In this document: positions 21,672 to 23,310 of the stretch, in pieces
Numbering within the stretch: the stretch's first letter is position 1
How the letters are laid out: every line of letters begins with the position of its first letter
Assembly: GCA_934647235.1 (NCBI GenBank)
Contig: CAKUFG010000032.1
Span: 1 to 23,310, forward strand
Source: an uncultured Clostridia bacterium
GTDB lineage: Bacteria; Bacillota; Clostridia; Christensenellales; Aristaeellaceae
Reading direction: 5' to 3'
DNA length: 23,310 nt
Program-made: the position numbers and the translations under genes
The notes under the pieces: model-generated
Databases searched by the model: none
Seen by the model: the letters and a program-made list of their open reading frames with translations, nothing else
What the model was told of the DNA's origin: nothing

Positions 21672-22577
21672 TTACATGGACTCGTCTTTTTTCAGCACAA
21701 AGCGAAGAATTGTGAAGATAAGGATAATCAGGAACAGAATCCACGCAAGCGCGGAAGCATAGCCCATTCGATAGTTGGTAAAGGCCAATGTGTATACGTA
21801 GTACATCAGCGAGCTGGTGTTCAGGCCGCCGCTTGTCATAATCATGACCGCCTCGAAAATATTGAACGCCTCCAGCACCAGCAGGATGACAATGGCGAAT
21901 GTGGTTGGGGAAAGCATGGGAATTGTGATATAAAGCAGCTGCTGGCGCTTGTTTGCGCCGTCGATGCAGGCGGCCTCATACAGCGTCGGCGAAATTGTTT
22001 GCAGTCCCGTCAGGAACATGACCATGTAATAGCCGCTCATCTGCCAGATACGCATGATGCAGATGGACAGCTTGGCCCAGCGCTTATCCAGCAGCCATTT
22101 GGGCGGCTTCGCAACGCCAACCATTCGCAGCAGCCCGTTGATGATGCCGGACTGACTGTTGAGCAGCCACTTCCATACAAGCGCCACGGCCACGGTGGAA
22201 ATGATGCAGGGAAGGAACAGGGAGGCGCGGTAGATGGCGGTCAGCCCCTTCACCTGCTTGTTAAGCAGTATGGCGAACAGCAGGGATATGACCAGCACAA
22301 ACGGAACCAATACAAGAACATAATAAAACGTGTTCCAAAGGTAATCCCAGAAGAAAATATCGCGCGTAAACAGATTTTTATAATTCTGCAATCCAACGAA
22401 ATGAGGATCGGACAGAATATTCCAGTCGGTGAATGAAATGTAGAGCGAATAAACCATGGAGAAGGCTGTAAAAACCAGAAAACCGATCATTACGGGCGTG
22501 ACAAACAGCCAGCCAGTCACAGCTTCCTTTCTTTGCAACGAGAAACCGCGATGCCGCTTGCCTGCTGCCTGCCGCAT
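21672..22577 (-). CDS. CUT1 ABC transporter permease (MalF/UgpA-like)
   Basis: 301 residues; GGGAGGG lies 6 bases before the ATG at 22575-22577. A short basic N-terminus precedes the first segment (GWLFVTPVMIGFLVFTAFSMVYSLYISFTDW). The EAA loop is EAACIDGANKRQQLLYITIPMLSPTTF (about 201-227), and LILIFTILRFVLKKDESM closes the protein. This is the first gene of the carbohydrate operon, about 70 bases from the predicted transcription start. Six membrane segments are predicted, as in UgpA/LacF rather than the eight of E. coli MalF. Confidence 0.93.
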   Translation of the reverse strand: MRQAAGKRHRGFSLQRKEAVTGWLFVTPVMIGFLVFTAFSMVYSLYISFTDWNILSDPHFVGLQNYKNLFTRDIFFWDYLWNTFYYVLVLVPFVLVISLLFAILLNKQVKGLTAIYRASLFLPCIISTVAVALVWKWLLNSQSGIINGLLRMVGVAKPPKWLLDKRWAKLSICIMRIWQMSGYYMVMFLTGLQTISPTLYEAACIDGANKRQQLLYITIPMLSPTTFAIVILLVLEAFNIFEAVMIMTSGGLNTSSLMYYVYTLAFTNYRMGYASALAWILFLIILIFTILRFVLKKDESM

Positions 22578-22624
22578 GATACACCCTCCCTGATCGTCTC
22601 CGCATTGGTAATCAAGTGTTGTTT

Positions 22625-22650
22625 ATGATGTCATATTGTTATGACATCAT
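22625..22650. promoter_or_regulatory. Operator-like palindrome of the carbohydrate operon
   Basis: ATGATGTCATA (22625-22635) and TATGACATCAT (22640-22650) are perfect 11-bp arms around TTGT. It begins one base from the -10 box of the leftward promoter and covers the predicted start site, the classic position for a repressor. The GntR/UTRA protein of the operon is the best candidate binder; the TetR protein is the alternative. Confidence 0.65.
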
Positions 22651-22651
22651 G

Positions 22652-22680
22652 ATAATATCATGGCTCCCTGTATTTGTCAA
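22652..22680 (-). promoter_or_regulatory. Promoter of the carbohydrate operon
   Basis: On the minus strand TTGACA (22675-22680) and TATTAT (22652-22657) are separated by exactly 17 bases, near-consensus for sigma-A. Confidence 0.8.
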
Positions 22681-22712
22681 TAGCAAAATAGCATCTCTTT
22701 TTGTTTACCATC

Positions 22713-22741
22713 TTGACAGGATGCGAGCAGGTGACTATAAT
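22713..22741 (+). promoter_or_regulatory. Consensus promoter of the TetR gene
   Basis: TTGACA (22713-22718) and TATAAT (22736-22741) with a 17-base spacer: a full consensus sigma-A promoter, implying strong expression unless repressed. Its -35 faces that of the operon promoter 32 bases away. Confidence 0.85.
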
Positions 22742-22746
22742 CATAT

Positions 22747-22759
22747 TGAACAATGTTCA
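22747..22759. promoter_or_regulatory. Operator-like palindrome before the TetR gene
   Basis: TGAACA-A-TGTTCA is a perfect 13-bp palindrome overlapping the predicted start site of the TetR promoter and ending 15 bases before the GTG start. TetR-family genes usually repress themselves from such a site. Confidence 0.65.
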
Positions 22760-22774
22760 TGTTGAGGTGATCGA

Positions 22775-23310
22775 GTGAATACGATTGTGACATCCAAGGA
22801 GGTGATCCTGCAAACCAGTCGGGAATTGATTCGGAAGCAGGGTTGGTCAGCGGTCAGTATTCGTTCTGTGGCAGTAGCGTGCGGCGTGTCAGTTGGCTCG
22901 ATTTACAACTATTTTGATTCCAAGGCTGATTTGGTCGGCGCGACTGTGGAAAGCGTCTGGAGTGAGATCTTTCACCGCCCGAGCGACATGTCCGAGTTTC
23001 AAAGTGTTGAGGGCTGTATCACATGGATGTACGGACGGATGGCTTACGGCAGTGAGCAGTACCCCGGGTTCTTCACCCTCCATTCTCTGGGCTTTATGCG
23101 AAAAGAGAAAGAGGACGGCAAGGGGCGCATGCAGCATGCTTGGCAGCACATCCTGGACGCACTGTGCTTCGTCATGACGCAGGATCAAAAGATTCGCCCG
23201 GATGCTTTTACGGAGGATTTTACCAAAGAAAAGCTGGCAAGTGTTCTGTTCTCGCTGATGCTGTCCGCTTTGTTGCGGCAGGACTACGACCCCTCGACCG
23301 TTCTTGAAAT
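22775..23310 (+). CDS. TetR/AcrR-family regulator (3' end outside window)
   Basis: The frame starts at GTG (22775-22777), with GAGGTGA 5 bases upstream, and runs 178 codons to the window edge without a stop. The N-terminal helix-turn-helix is typical: ILQTSRELIRKQGWSAVSIRSVA, then CGVSVGSIYNYFDSKADLV (residues about 9-55). The remainder (VWSEIFHRPSDMSEFQS..., MYGRMAYGSEQYPGFFTLHS) is the variable ligand-binding helical domain, so the inducer cannot be predicted. It is divergent from the carbohydrate operon and has its own palindrome, which suggests autoregulation and control of genes beyond the window rather than of sugar uptake. Confidence 0.85.
   Translation, partial: MNTIVTSKEVILQTSRELIRKQGWSAVSIRSVAVACGVSVGSIYNYFDSKADLVGATVESVWSEIFHRPSDMSEFQSVEGCITWMYGRMAYGSEQYPGFFTLHSLGFMRKEKEDGKGRMQHAWQHILDALCFVMTQDQKIRPDAFTEDFTKEKLASVLFSLMLSALLRQDYDPSTVLE

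Noticed and set aside
21204..22436. 410-codon open frame antisense to the permeases
   Set aside because: A mirror of membrane-segment codons gives a His/Asn/Gln/Asp-rich sequence; no start signal and no domain.
1..23310. CRISPR arrays, tRNA and rRNA genes
   Set aside because: No regularly spaced repeats, cloverleaf arrangement or rRNA-like segment was seen on reading both strands.

Overview
The window looks like a medium-to-high GC Bacillota genome, probably a gut-type Clostridia. The evidence is strong AGGAGG ribosome binding sites, consensus sigma-A promoters, a YolD-type protein beside a Y-family polymerase, an IS1182-type transposase, UPF0309 SIS proteins and a CUT1 sugar transporter with no ATPase gene of its own. 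The taxonomic guess rests on gene style only.

Region 1 (1-1500, minus strand) is decayed mobile DNA. It holds the 3' part of a phi13-type phage major tail gene, cut by a 5'-truncated group II intron whose domain V and maturase C-terminus are still readable. Next to it is the start of an unidentified small gene with a good ribosome binding site.

Region 2 (1548-5050, plus strand) is a compact SOS/mutagenesis cassette: an XRE-plus-S24 self-cleaving repressor, a 104-residue unknown protein, a UmuC-like Y-family polymerase with a clamp-binding motif, and a YolD-like protein. The genes are overlapping or closely spaced. The repressor promoter faces a minus-strand promoter across a short region with repeated AGCACAA half-sites, a phage-like switch layout.

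Region 3 (5180-10150) centres on a secreted FMN- and FAD-dependent reductase of the fumarate/urocanate reductase superfamily. A perfect intrinsic terminator separates it from a 7TM-type sensor kinase and an OmpR-type response regulator. On the opposite strand just upstream lies a relic of the C-terminal part of another reductase of the same superfamily. A broken IS1182-family element (10168-11715) follows; its transposase has lost a central segment and carries a 24-base duplication.

Region 4 (11786-22577, minus strand) is a carbohydrate uptake and catabolism locus. In transcription order it has two CUT1 permeases, a solute-binding protein, a GntR/UTRA regulator, a BadF-type sugar kinase, a SIS protein, a cytoplasmic DUF6259 glycoside-hydrolase-like protein, a second SIS protein, an alkaline-phosphatase-superfamily enzyme and a histidine phosphatase. 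The likely logic is: import an oligosaccharide, cleave it in the cytoplasm, phosphorylate the sugar, then isomerise or de-etherify it and trim phosphates. The substrate is unknown. The operon starts from a near-consensus promoter followed at once by a perfect 11-bp-arm palindrome. Facing it, a second consensus promoter with its own 13-bp palindrome drives a TetR-family gene that runs off the window end.
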